The notes beneath the pieces are model-generated. The model saw only the letters and a program-made list of their open reading frames with translations, searched no databases and was not told the origin of the DNA. Shown here in pieces: positions 8,245 through 17,740 of a stretch of 54,829 nucleotides of DNA; the stretch's first letter is position 1, and each line of letters starts with the position of its first letter. This DNA is from Legionellales bacterium (lineage in GTDB: Bacteria > Pseudomonadota > Gammaproteobacteria > JAGOUN01): positions 1 through 54,829 of the forward strand of contig JAIXPZ010000007.1 of assembly GCA_027486005.1 (NCBI GenBank). The letters are read 5' to 3'. The position numbers and the translations under genes were made by a program.

Positions 8245-8313
8245 CCCAAGGGGGTTCGAACCCCTGTTACCGCCGTGAAAGGGCAGTGTCCTAGGCCACT
8301 AGACGATGGGGAC
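8238..8313 (-). tRNA. tRNA-Glu (TTC)
   Basis: A 76-base cloverleaf with encoded CCA. The acceptor stem GTCCCCA pairs with TGGGGAC, the discriminator is G, the anticodon loop reads CTTTCAC (anticodon TTC), and the T-loop GTTCGAACC is intact. It lies 23 bases after tRNA-Ala and shares its promoter. Its cognate synthetase gene gltX is immediately upstream on the same strand. Confidence 0.97.
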
Positions 8314-8336
8314 AGACAAAAAAATGCGAAAATTCC

Positions 8337-8412
8337 TGGTGGAGCTAAGCGGGTTCGAACCGCTGACCCCTAACATGCCATGCTAGTGCTCTACCAGCTG
8401 AGCTATAGCCCC
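8337..8412 (-). tRNA. tRNA-Ala (GGC)
   Basis: A 76-base cloverleaf with encoded CCA: acceptor GGGGCTA pairing with TAGCTCC (one G-T pair), D-arm AGCTCAGCTGGTAGAGC, and anticodon loop ATGGCAT giving GGC. It is the first tRNA of the pair downstream of gltX. Confidence 0.97.
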
Positions 8413-8428
8413 ATATTCAGGAGCGAGA

Positions 8429-8457
8429 ATTTTAGACATGCTTCAAGTACTTGTCAA
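8429..8457 (-). promoter_or_regulatory. Promoter of the tRNA-Ala/tRNA-Glu unit
   Basis: On the minus strand TTGACA (8457-8452) and TAAAAT (8434-8429) are separated by exactly 17 bases. The TGA stop codon of gltX (8456-8454) lies inside the -35 hexamer. Transcription would begin about ten bases before the mature tRNA-Ala 5' end. Confidence 0.8.
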
Positions 8458-9857
8458 GCAGGAATTGCGAACCTTTTCTTCGCTTGATCAATTCTGTCCA
8501 GAGCTTCTTCTTTGGAAAAAAGCGCCAAAGTCACATCAACGCCTGGAGAAACCGTATTTCCTGTCAAAGCAATTCTTAATGGCTGCGCCACTTGTGGAAA
8601 TTTAAGACCCAAACTTTCTACAACGCTTTGAATAACAGTATGAATAGCTTCTTTATTCCAATCAGATAATCCACTCAGTTGCTCATGTATTTTTGTAAAC
8701 ACAGTCGCTGTATCTGCGCTAATAAATTTCGCTACCGCCGTTTCATCATGCTTTTTAACAGGCTCGAACCAAAAACGACTTGCCTCAGCCATTTCTTTCA
8801 ACGTCTTAGCACGATCTTTCATCACCGCTATTACTGCACTTAACACCGGACCCAAGCTTGTATCGACCCCCAAATACTCAAATTGCTTCTGCAATGCGGC
8901 TGCTACTTTTTCAACAGGCAAGGTTTTAATGTAATATTGGTTAAGCCATTGCAACTTGTCGGTATTGAAGGCCGCAGCGCTTTTATTCACTTTCGTCAAG
9001 TCAAAACATTCAATCATTTCGGTTAATGAAAAAATCTCTTGATCGCCATGCGACCAACCTAATCGTACTAAATAATTCAGCAACGCTTCTGGCAAATACC
9101 CTTCTCGCTCATAATCCATCACACCTTCGGCACCGTGACGCTTTGAAAGTCGCTTACCATCATCACCCAAAATCATAGGCACATGGGCATACTGCGGCGC
9201 TTTATGGCCTAAAGCTAAAAACATATTAATTTGTCTTGGGGTATTATTCACATGGTCATTGCCGCGAATCACGTGTGTAATGGCCATTTCCATATCATCT
9301 ACGACAACCGTAAAATTATACGTCGGTGAACCATCCGTACGTGCGATAATCAAATCATCCAACTCTTGGTTAGAAAATTTTATCTCACCTAAAATAAGAT
9401 CGTTAAACACTACATCGCCTGTTTCTGGATTTTTGAACCGCACCACAAAAGGTTGGTCGGTCGATTGAGACATAACGCCATGGCGACAATGACCATCATA
9501 TCGAGGTTTCTCTTTATTGTGGGTTTGTTGTTCACGCAAGTGTTCTAAGCGTTCTTTATTACAATAACATTTATATGCCTTGCCTTCTTTCAACAAAACA
9601 TCAATATAGTACTTATAACGATCAAAACGTGATGTTTGAAAAACCGGCTTTTCATCACTGGCCAAGCCCAACCATTCCATACCTTCAAAAATCGCTTGCA
9701 CAGACGCTTCTGTGGAACGTTCTAAATCAGTATCTTCAATGCGTAATAAAAATTTTCCATGATTTTTCTTGGCAAATAAATACGAATAAAGTGCTGTTCT
9801 AGCACCCCCGACATGTAGAAACCCGGTAGGACTGGGGGCAAAACGTGTAATGACCAT
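8454..9857 (-). CDS. gltX: Glutamyl-tRNA synthetase
   Basis: A class Ic aminoacyl-tRNA synthetase of 467 residues, the usual bacterial length, charging tRNA-Glu with glutamate. The HIGH-type motif appears as APSPTGFLHVGGARTAL (about residues 7-23), and KMSKS appears as GKRLSKRHG near residue 237. A Cys-rich segment, CYCNKERLEHLR, with a later CRHG, looks like the zinc-binding site of the discriminating-type enzyme. The ATG at 9857 follows GAGGTGA. coaX is divergent. The stop codon is embedded in the promoter of the tRNA-Ala/tRNA-Glu unit. Confidence 0.97.
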   Translation of the reverse strand: MVITRFAPSPTGFLHVGGARTALYSYLFAKKNHGKFLLRIEDTDLERSTEASVQAIFEGMEWLGLASDEKPVFQTSRFDRYKYYIDVLLKEGKAYKCYCNKERLEHLREQQTHNKEKPRYDGHCRHGVMSQSTDQPFVVRFKNPETGDVVFNDLILGEIKFSNQELDDLIIARTDGSPTYNFTVVVDDMEMAITHVIRGNDHVNNTPRQINMFLALGHKAPQYAHVPMILGDDGKRLSKRHGAEGVMDYEREGYLPEALLNYLVRLGWSHGDQEIFSLTEMIECFDLTKVNKSAAAFNTDKLQWLNQYYIKTLPVEKVAAALQKQFEYLGVDTSLGPVLSAVIAVMKDRAKTLKEMAEASRFWFEPVKKHDETAVAKFISADTATVFTKIHEQLSGLSDWNKEAIHTVIQSVVESLGLKFPQVAQPLRIALTGNTVSPGVDVTLALFSKEEALDRIDQAKKRFAIPA

Positions 9858-9935
9858 GGAAACTCACCTCGGTTGATCTCATTTGAAATTTACGCCAAAA
9901 TGCGCGCACTTTACCTTAATTACTTGGCGCCTATT

Positions 9936-10709
9936 ATGATGCTCTGTCTGGATATCGGCAATACCCATATTTACGGTGGATTGCTTGATCAAAAAGAAAT
10001 TTGCTTGCGCTTTCGTTTTCCATCAGCACAATCCTGTACATCAGATACCTTTGGAATTTTTCTACGCAACGTGATTCGAGAAAATCATTTTGTTGCTGCC
10101 AATGTTAAATCAATATGTATAAGCTCTGTCGTGCCAGCACTGGATTATTCCATTGTCGCAGCGTGTAAGAAATATTTTTCTATTACGCCAATCTCCATCA
10201 AGCCAACCACCAAGACTGGATTAACTATCGCCACAGATAATCCTAATGAACTCGGCGCTGATCGCATTGCTAATGCAGTAGGCGCTATTGCTCAATTTCC
10301 CGGAAAAAATCTGGCTATTTTTGACTTTGGAACTGCAACCACAGCCTGCGCTATTTCAAAAGACTCTGTTTACATCGGTGGCGCGATCTTCCCAGGCTTT
10401 AAGCTTTCAATGGGCGCATTGTCCTCTAAAACCGCCCTACTTTCTGATGTTGATATTTTAAAACCTGAAAATACGCTAGGAAAAAACACGCAATCTCAAT
10501 TACAAATCGGTATTTATTATTCTCAACTGGGCGCGGTGAATGAAATTCTACGTCAATGGCAAAACACAGTTTTTAAAGATGAGCCTGCAATCGTCATTGC
10601 AACCGGGGGATATGCACAGCTTCTCATGCAAGAAACGATTTTTGATGTCAATTTGCCGGATCTTGTTTTGGATGGATTGAGATTGATTTGGGAAATGAAT
10701 CACAATTAA
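9936..10709 (+). CDS. coaX: Type III pantothenate kinase
   Basis: CoaX phosphorylates pantothenate in the first step of coenzyme A synthesis. It is the type insensitive to CoA feedback and dependent on a monovalent cation. The phosphate-binding LCLDIGNTHIYGG stands at the N-terminus, ELGADRIANAVGA and IFDFGTATTACAI in the middle, and GGAIFPGF and ATGGYA further on, all family hallmarks. The open frame extends upstream to 9873, but the added residues are not family-like, so the ATG at 9936 (or 9939) is chosen, giving about 257 residues, normal for CoaX. No strong ribosome binding site is visible at either ATG. The gene is divergent from gltX and convergent with yhdP. Confidence 0.93.
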   Translation: MMLCLDIGNTHIYGGLLDQKEICLRFRFPSAQSCTSDTFGIFLRNVIRENHFVAANVKSICISSVVPALDYSIVAACKKYFSITPISIKPTTKTGLTIATDNPNELGADRIANAVGAIAQFPGKNLAIFDFGTATTACAISKDSVYIGGAIFPGFKLSMGALSSKTALLSDVDILKPENTLGKNTQSQLQIGIYYSQLGAVNEILRQWQNTVFKDEPAIVIATGGYAQLLMQETIFDVNLPDLVLDGLRLIWEMNHN

Positions 10710-10726
10710 GGCGCTGACGTGTCTAT

Positions 10727-10750
10727 GGGCAGGCAAAAAAACTGCCCCTA
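10727..10750 (-). repeat. Post-stop palindromic repeat, copy 1 (after yhdP)
   Basis: Minus strand: TAGGGGCAG, a T-rich loop, then CTGCCC-type complement. The GGGCAG/CTGCCC arms (10727-10732 and 10742-10747) are perfect. The yhdP stop TAG forms the first three bases of the element. It may also terminate yhdP and coaX transcripts, which converge here. It belongs to the same family as elements at 15874, 30305, 32267 and 41207. Confidence 0.7.
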
Positions 10751-13700
10751 GTTCGCCTCCTCTACTGGCGCAATATTTTTTTCTTCAGGTTTTTTGACTG
10801 GCTCTAAATCTAAACTAATCAACTGCGGCTGAGTCCACGGTCCGCGTAATAAATATTTATAGGAAGTAAATTTAGCAATACTTCCCGCAGCAAGCTTGTC
10901 AAAAGCATAAGTCGCCACCCCCGCTATTGGACCACCGGCAAGTGTTGCAATCAAAGGCAAGGAAGAGGTGACATAAGGCGTGACCACTAAATAGAGATCA
11001 TAATCCTGCTTGACCAAACCAAGACGTCCAGTAAAGCCAATTTTAGCCTCTGGCCCATCGAATTCGCCTTTTACCACTTTGGCATTGCCATCTTTAAAAT
11101 GCAAAATCGTAATAAATGAATTGAAACTATAGCCATTTTCACCGAGATCACTAAAGTTCAATTGAAAACGTCGCTGAATGCTCTGGGCACTAAACAGAGT
11201 TAATACTTTACCAAGACCATTTTTCGCTGAATCACCGCTCAATGGAATAACGCCATTTTTCACATCAGCAGAAGCATTTCCTTCCAGTGTCTTTAATTGA
11301 AACTGCATAGGAGAACCCAGCCAATGAATATTGAATTTCACCTCTCCGGCTTTTGCTTGGAAATTTTGGGTAATATTATTTTTACTTAAAAATTCCCCCA
11401 CATTTTTGGTAGTAAATATTCCATCTAGATAAGTGACTTCGTTTCCACCTTCATTCAGCCAGCTGCCTTGAGATGCAATATGATACGTTGAATTATTAAT
11501 ATCAACTTCCTTAAATTGAATTCCATTGACTATTGGAGATGTCTGTAGCCTTACAGCGCCCAAAATTCTTTTCCCAATTTTTAATTGCTGAACATTCAGG
11601 AAAAATTCGGGCCAAGTCGCTGCTATTTTTGCAGAGAAATCAGAATGAGAGTGGTCAACGTTAGTCGTAGACGTTGGTTTTTTGGAATTTTCTACCGCTT
11701 GCAAAGTAAGATAATCAAAGTTCGCGGCAATAGGCTGTTTTGGATCTTCAGGTAAAATAATATTTCCTTGGGCCTCATTCGCTTTTATCCCCCATGAAAT
11801 ATTATCTTTATTACGCACTGCAGAAATAAGAGCGTTTGAAAAATCATTTTTATATAATGATAGATGCGTAATGTGTCCCGTAAAAGCAGTTAATGATTGC
11901 CAAAATGATGGTCCATTTGATGAGGCATTTTTGGGGAGTGGTATCACTAATGGCCAAGAAAAAGCTACTGCACGCGCATCAACTTGAATGGTTTGTTTAT
12001 TGGATTTTATTTGAGAATAATGCTGAATATTAATAGTCGCACTAAGATTTTTAGTATAATCAGCGACTAACTGTGCTGCATCTGTCGTTGGATTCATGGA
12101 TAAATGCACAGAAAATGGCACTGAACTTTTTGCCTCTTTGCCTAAAGTGTCAGGAAGCTTTAACTGCATCCCACGCATATCCGTATCCAAAGAAACTAAA
12201 TATTCAGGTGTTGTCATTGGTATACGTAAATGCGCATGATAATTGGAACGACCCACCAAATAAAATGACAACCAATCTATTTTAGAAATCGCTGAAAGCT
12301 GCGGAACGGATAATTCTCCTAAGGCATCCACATCTATAGCCGTCATCACTCCTTTTACCTTTGCAGTATTAATGCTTAGCTGCAAAGGCTCTTGCCCCAG
12401 GGTTGCTTCAACCTTATTTGCAGAAATACTATTCTCAGTAAAACCTATTGCTCCTTGAATATCTTTCAATATAAGACCGGAGTCTTTCCAAGCAAAACCT
12501 GCTCCTTGCGCCAACCATTGCCCTGTTAGCTTTATATGATCATTGTCAAGGTGAGCAATTGGCAACTCTAAATGTAAAGAAAGAGCCCCTGGGCCCGTTA
12601 AATCAAACGGTTTTAGCCATTGACCTAAGGTCGAATTTAAAGGACTGAGATGAATATATTGCAAATATTCAGGCGCCTCTGCCGTAGCCTGGAGATCAAC
12701 ATTGACCATAACATTTTCTGCTTGGTAATCAGGCACGACAACTTTTGCTGATGTTATAGCTATCCCTTGTGTATTGGCTTCAATCTCCATGCCAAAAGTT
12801 TGATTGTGCAACCATAATTGCCCCGAAACATTTTCTGCTTTTGACCATTCAGGAGAAAAAGAAACGGTTAATGGTTTCACTGATCCATCAACAATAAACA
12901 CACCTTCTTTTTCAGGATAAGGAAAACTTTCAATAGAACCGCGAATCAATACCTTTCCTTCACTTCCCCAACCCTTTCCAACTGCCGCGGTTAACCATTG
13001 AGCAAAATCAGAATCAAATTCTTTCATGGGCAAAAAGCTCACTGCAGCTTGACTTTGTTTTAAATCATACTTCCCTAATACAGCTAAAGTTGCAGAGCCT
13101 GCTTGATTAAAGGGGATCTCTAATTTCATTGCTCCTTGCGCTTCTACTGCTGGAGCAAGCACATGCATTGATCTCAACCATAAAGATAATGTCTCATTCG
13201 CAAACTTCCACTGCCCACTTGCCGTTAAACTTTTTATAGCGATCGGTTGATTAAAATAGGGCTCGAAATAGATGGCATCATCACTATCTGATAAAATAAA
13301 TGAACCTTGTGAAACACTTCCTGAAAAAGCGCCTGAAAGATGATGTATTTCAGGAAATGCATGGTATGCCACACTACTCACATTACGTAGAGCAACAGAA
13401 AATTGGTATTCATTGATAACCGAAACATCCTGAGGAACGACTATATCAATATCCTCGAGAGCACCTTGAGTATTCATTTTCTCTAAATCAAGCTTATCTG
13501 AAGTGATATTTAAAAACTCAGAGAATGCCACTACATCAGATAAATTAATTGAATTCAAATGCACCGAATAGTGCCCAGGTAATCGCCATACCTCAAAAGA
13601 GTAATCACTTGACGCATCAGCGGCTTTAGTTAACGTAACTTCCTTTCCTTGCAACAACCAGTCTTTACCCACTGATTGCCAGAGAAAAACACCTTCTAAA

Positions 13701-14497
13701 CTCGGATAACGATGTATTTTCTTGTCATCTTGAAAAACAAGATCACGACTAAGTAACTCAACTTCTACAAAAGTTGGTTTTTGTTTAAGCAACCCAACCC
13801 AAGTAGATAGGGTTATTTTACTCTTAAATGTCCTAAGTTTATGCGTTGGCCCTACAGCCTCTCCTTGCACATTAGCGTCAACAAAAACGGATAATCTTTT
13901 TTTTGACTCCCCCTTGTCGGACTGATAAACATTGGCTTGATGCAACTGAATGGAAATAGCACTTTTATCTAACTGGCTAAGTCCAATATGCGTATTACTT
14001 AAACGAATATGATTTTGTGTAATAAACCAAGCGAAAACCTCTGGCGCCTGAGAGGCGGCTTGGTCAGATAAGTCTACAGAAAAAGCATTGTTAATCAGAT
14101 ACTGGTGAGGAGCCGTTTCATCAATAGTCACATCAGACCCTGACAACTCCAAAGAACGGAAATAAATTGATCTTCTCCAAACAGTTTTGAATATTCCAAC
14201 ATGGATGGTGAGCTCATCGGCTTTAATGATAGATTTGGCATGCTCTGTCCCTGGCTCTACTAAAGAAACGCCAGTAAAATGAATTTCTGGGCCAAATCGC
14301 GCCCAATTCGCACGAATACTATCAATATGCACTTCAGCATGAACTAAATCCGACGCATAGTGCTCTATATAAGCTTTATGATTATTAATGACCGGCGTTA
14401 ATGATTTTAATGTCACTCCAAACACTGCAAATAAAATAATAATGCACGCAAAGATGTACAAAAAAAGAATTATGCCCTTTCTTATCCAGTTGAACAC
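10748..14497 (-). CDS. yhdP: YhdP family AsmA-like envelope protein
   Basis: A 1249-residue protein with one N-terminal membrane helix (IILFLYIFACIIILFAVFGV) and a long beta-rich periplasmic body, the layout of YhdP. YhdP belongs to the AsmA/TamB bridge-like proteins that carry phospholipids from the inner to the outer membrane. C-terminal landmarks of the family are visible: GKVLTLFSAQSIQRR, FDGPEAKIGFTGRLGL and a late GGPIAGVATYAFDKL, followed by YLLRGPWTQPQL. The length is typical of the family (E. coli about 1270). It begins seven bases after mreD and is the last gene of the mreBCD operon; the maf and rng genes that often lie between mreD and yhdP are absent. Confidence 0.92.
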   Translation of the reverse strand: MFNWIRKGIILFLYIFACIIILFAVFGVTLKSLTPVINNHKAYIEHYASDLVHAEVHIDSIRANWARFGPEIHFTGVSLVEPGTEHAKSIIKADELTIHVGIFKTVWRRSIYFRSLELSGSDVTIDETAPHQYLINNAFSVDLSDQAASQAPEVFAWFITQNHIRLSNTHIGLSQLDKSAISIQLHQANVYQSDKGESKKRLSVFVDANVQGEAVGPTHKLRTFKSKITLSTWVGLLKQKPTFVEVELLSRDLVFQDDKKIHRYPSLEGVFLWQSVGKDWLLQGKEVTLTKAADASSDYSFEVWRLPGHYSVHLNSINLSDVVAFSEFLNITSDKLDLEKMNTQGALEDIDIVVPQDVSVINEYQFSVALRNVSSVAYHAFPEIHHLSGAFSGSVSQGSFILSDSDDAIYFEPYFNQPIAIKSLTASGQWKFANETLSLWLRSMHVLAPAVEAQGAMKLEIPFNQAGSATLAVLGKYDLKQSQAAVSFLPMKEFDSDFAQWLTAAVGKGWGSEGKVLIRGSIESFPYPEKEGVFIVDGSVKPLTVSFSPEWSKAENVSGQLWLHNQTFGMEIEANTQGIAITSAKVVVPDYQAENVMVNVDLQATAEAPEYLQYIHLSPLNSTLGQWLKPFDLTGPGALSLHLELPIAHLDNDHIKLTGQWLAQGAGFAWKDSGLILKDIQGAIGFTENSISANKVEATLGQEPLQLSINTAKVKGVMTAIDVDALGELSVPQLSAISKIDWLSFYLVGRSNYHAHLRIPMTTPEYLVSLDTDMRGMQLKLPDTLGKEAKSSVPFSVHLSMNPTTDAAQLVADYTKNLSATINIQHYSQIKSNKQTIQVDARAVAFSWPLVIPLPKNASSNGPSFWQSLTAFTGHITHLSLYKNDFSNALISAVRNKDNISWGIKANEAQGNIILPEDPKQPIAANFDYLTLQAVENSKKPTSTTNVDHSHSDFSAKIAATWPEFFLNVQQLKIGKRILGAVRLQTSPIVNGIQFKEVDINNSTYHIASQGSWLNEGGNEVTYLDGIFTTKNVGEFLSKNNITQNFQAKAGEVKFNIHWLGSPMQFQLKTLEGNASADVKNGVIPLSGDSAKNGLGKVLTLFSAQSIQRRFQLNFSDLGENGYSFNSFITILHFKDGNAKVVKGEFDGPEAKIGFTGRLGLVKQDYDLYLVVTPYVTSSLPLIATLAGGPIAGVATYAFDKLAAGSIAKFTSYKYLLRGPWTQPQLISLDLEPVKKPEEKNIAPVEEAN

Positions 14498-14503
14498 CTT
14501 ACG

Positions 14504-14983
14504 CTAACCCCTCATAAGATTAAGTTTTTTTCCAAAGAAGCAATAAAAGGGCCAACATAACGCACTTGTTCCCGCACCTAACATTATCGACCATACCGTA
14601 ATATTAGCTGTTAGCGTATGTTTTACACAGAGAATAATAATAAAATTAACTGCAACCAATATTCCAATCGCTAAGCTTTGTTGTAAAACATGAAACATAT
14701 GAAATCGTCGATAAAAACAATCAAATAAATAAACAACGATAACAAAAGAAAATGCATGTAATCCCAATAAAGAACCCGTCAAGCCATCCATAATAATCCC
14801 TATCCCCCACGCTACTCCGACATTAACCAGTCGTGGGTTACCATAAGTCCAAAATAAAAGTGTTAATAAACACCACGATGGATTGGCTGACAGGAGCTCC
14901 TCAGGTAAGGGCGCAAGGATCATCATTAACGATAATAGCAAACTGAGAATCAATATTATTATTCTTGGCATCATTTTAGACAT
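14504..14983 (-). CDS. mreD: Rod shape-determining protein MreD
   Basis: A 159-residue inner-membrane protein with about five helices, part of the elongasome with MreB, MreC and RodA. Typical features are SWCLLTLLFWTYGNPRLVNVGVAW and GSLLGLHAFSFVI, each quoted in part. The start is placed at the ATG at 14983 because AGGAGG lies six bases before it. The ATG two codons earlier touches the AGGAGG directly, and the much longer open frame upstream lies inside mreC. The gene overlaps the end of mreC by eight bases, so the mreC stop region doubles as its ribosome binding site. Confidence 0.92.
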   Translation of the reverse strand: MSKMMPRIIILILSLLLSLMMILAPLPEELLSANPSWCLLTLLFWTYGNPRLVNVGVAWGIGIIMDGLTGSLLGLHAFSFVIVVYLFDCFYRRFHMFHVLQQSLAIGILVAVNFIIILCVKHTLTANITVWSIMLGAGTSALCWPFYCFFGKKLNLMRG

Positions 14984-15833
14984 TAGCATCCTCCTGCAGC
15001 AAAGGCACAGAAAGCCCCTGAGGCCACAGCAATAACACAAAACGTTCATGGTCTAATTTTGCTATAGGAGTAACACTCACCGATAAAAATTGATCACTGA
15101 CATTAGACGCTACAACAGAAATCTTTCCGACAGGATAACCCTTTGGAAATCGGTCTCCTACGCCAGAAGAAACTAATATATCGCCAGACAGCACTTTCTC
15201 TGTTTTAGGAATAAACATAAGAGCAAGAGAGTGCTCAACACCCTCACCTTGTAGTACGGAACGCAAACCCGTTGTTAAACTTTCCACGGGGATACTGCTT
15301 CTTGAATCAGTAATTAACATCACACGACTGGTTTTAGGCCCTACCATAATCACCTGACCTAAAACACCATGGGCATCTAAAACCGCCTGTCCAGTATACA
15401 CACCATCTTGACTGCCTTTATCCAAGACCCACTCATCGGAGCGAGCATCTGCAGCAACGAATAACACTTCAGCCACTTTAACATTAATGCGTAATTCTTC
15501 TGAGGCATGTAATAATGCACGCAATTGCCGATTTTCATTCTCTAGATCAAAAAAACGCTGTTGATGTAATTTTAATAAAATAATCTGTGTTTTAAGCGTC
15601 TGATTTTCCTTTAACAAGCTTTCTTGCGAAGTAAGCGCCGTAAGCGTCTTATGAAATAGCCTATTTGGGAAATTAACCGTATATTGCAAAGGCGATACAG
15701 CTGCCTGCAACCAATAACGAATATTTTTTGCTAAATATCCACGAGAATCTAGCAAAAGGAGAGCCATCGATAAAAAAACAAGAATAAATACTCGTTGTGT
15801 TATCGATGGTCGTTTACTAAATATGGCTCTGAT
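14976..15833 (-). CDS. mreC: Rod shape-determining protein MreC, apparent ATC start
   Basis: MreC is a bitopic inner-membrane protein with a periplasmic beta-barrel domain that scaffolds the elongasome. The first standard start in frame is the ATG at 15767 (263 residues), but it has no ribosome binding site and cuts the membrane helix. Upstream in the same frame, IRAIFSKRPS and TQRVFILVFLS are exactly what MreC N-termini look like (basic segment, RPS, then helix). No ATG, GTG or TTG occurs in that frame back to an in-frame TGA. The codon at 15833-15831 is ATC, with GAGGA seven bases before it, giving 285 residues. Coiled-coil (QESLLKENQTLK) and core motifs (DKGSQDGVYTGQAV, GDRFPKGYPVG) are intact. 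Either ATC is the start or an ATG was mutated there. Confidence 0.85.
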   Translation of the reverse strand: MRAIFSKRPSITQRVFILVFLSMALLLLDSRGYLAKNIRYWLQAAVSPLQYTVNFPNRLFHKTLTALTSQESLLKENQTLKTQIILLKLHQQRFFDLENENRQLRALLHASEELRINVKVAEVLFVAADARSDEWVLDKGSQDGVYTGQAVLDAHGVLGQVIMVGPKTSRVMLITDSRSSIPVESLTTGLRSVLQGEGVEHSLALMFIPKTEKVLSGDILVSSGVGDRFPKGYPVGKISVVASNVSDQFLSVSVTPIAKLDHERFVLLLWPQGLSVPLLQEDANV

Positions 15834-15873
15834 GTTTTTGTCCTCGATTTTTTGGGCAACTCAAGAAAATTGC

Positions 15874-16978
<1,105 letters not shown>

Positions 16979-16980
16979 TT

Positions 16981-17009
16981 AATGTAGCAGTGAGAGCTGA
17001 TTTCTTCAA
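16981..17009 (-). promoter_or_regulatory. Probable promoter of the mreBCD-yhdP operon
   Basis: On the minus strand TTGAAG (17009-17004) and TACATT (16986-16981) are separated by 17 bases. Transcription would start near 16974, leaving a leader of about 30 bases before the mreB GTG. Confidence 0.5.
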
Positions 17010-17016
17010 GGAAATT

Positions 17017-17268
17017 GTGTTTGACAAAGAGGGATACCCTCTTAAAGCTAATATTGATCTTGAAAAAGCACTTAAAGCTAAGGATATAAATCCACCTCAA
17101 AAGGCAGGACTTGGGTTTGTACGACTTGCTAACTCTAAAGTAGGCTACAAAGATGATAAAAAGTTGGTCAAAACGAAAGCTGCGGCTAACATTAAGGATG
17201 CAAAGCTTTCTAAAGGCGGCAAAGCAATTTGTCGCCTTTTCTTTTTGCACCACCACATGCTAGTATAA
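17017..17268 (+). CDS. Unrecognised small ORF running through a strong terminator
   Basis: An 83-residue frame beginning at a GTG with AAGGA four bases upstream; the frame is open back to a GTG at 16990. The text (FDKEGYPLKANIDLEKALKA, then a lysine-rich middle) looks protein-like and hydrophilic, but I recognise no family. The last 17 residues are encoded by the terminator hairpin and T-run at 17212-17246, so the natural C-terminus may have been lost, making this a gene remnant. The strong plus-strand terminator shows that something upstream is, or was, transcribed in this direction. The mreB promoter lies over its 5' end. Confidence 0.3.
   Translation: MFDKEGYPLKANIDLEKALKAKDINPPQKAGLGFVRLANSKVGYKDDKKLVKTKAAANIKDAKLSKGGKAICRLFFLHHHMLV
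17212..17246 (+). terminator. Strong Rho-independent terminator
   Basis: A 12-bp stem, AAAGGCGGCAAA with TTTGTCGCCTTT (one G-T pair), is closed by a GCAA tetraloop and followed by TCTTTTT. There is no T-run on the other strand, so it works only for plus-strand transcripts, here the small ORF at 17017. Confidence 0.9.
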
Positions 17269-17294
17269 ACCTCAATTTTAGCTCGGCTAGCAGC

Positions 17295-17726
17295 ATGTCA
17301 CAGGTTGATTTTTACCTTTTAAATACCCCAGAAGAACATAGGCGGGATGGTTTTATTTGCAGGCTTGTCGAAAAAATATACCGACAACGCCACTCTGTTT
17401 ATATTCACTGTAAAGATCGCCAAGAAACGCATCGCTTAGACGAGTTACTCTGGACATTTCAAGACATAAGTTTTATTCCACATAATCTCTACGGCGAAGG
17501 ACCCAACACACCGCCACCAATTCAGTTAGGGTTTGATGCGATCCCCAAGCAAAATAATGACGTGCTCATTAATCTCTCAACCACTATCCCCATTTTTTAT
17601 GCTTCTTTTCAACGAATTTTAGAAGTTATTCCGGATAATGAAGCGTTACAAGCGGTTGCAAGAGAACACTACCAATTTTATAAAACACAAAATCTGTCAT
17701 TACACACTCATAAGATTCAACACTAA
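17295..17726 (+). CDS. holC: DNA polymerase III subunit chi
   Basis: HolC links the clamp loader (through psi) to single-strand binding protein. The 143-residue protein from ATG 17295 shows the family markers VDFYLLN at the start, [28 protein letters not shown], and [12 protein letters not shown]. The open frame extends upstream to 17229, but those residues overlap the terminator hairpin and are not HolC-like. It lies 14 bases before valS, the conserved holC-valS order in gammaproteobacteria; pepA, the usual third member, is missing here. Confidence 0.92.
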   Translation: MSQVDFYLLNTPEEHRRDGFICRLVEKIYRQRHSVYIHCKDRQETHRLDELLWTFQDISFIPHNLYGEGPNTPPPIQLGFDAIPKQNNDVLINLSTTIPIFYASFQRILEVIPDNEALQAVAREHYQFYKTQNLSLHTHKIQH

Positions 17727-17740
17727 AGGGCAAGCCACTC

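Noticed and set aside
14984-15049. Longer mreD frame starting at 15049
   Set aside because: The added residues are encoded inside mreC in another frame; the AGGAGG at six bases before ATG 14983 decides the start.
15767-15767. ATG 15767 as the mreC start
   Set aside because: No ribosome binding site, and it removes the conserved basic N-terminus and half of the membrane helix that are encoded in frame upstream.
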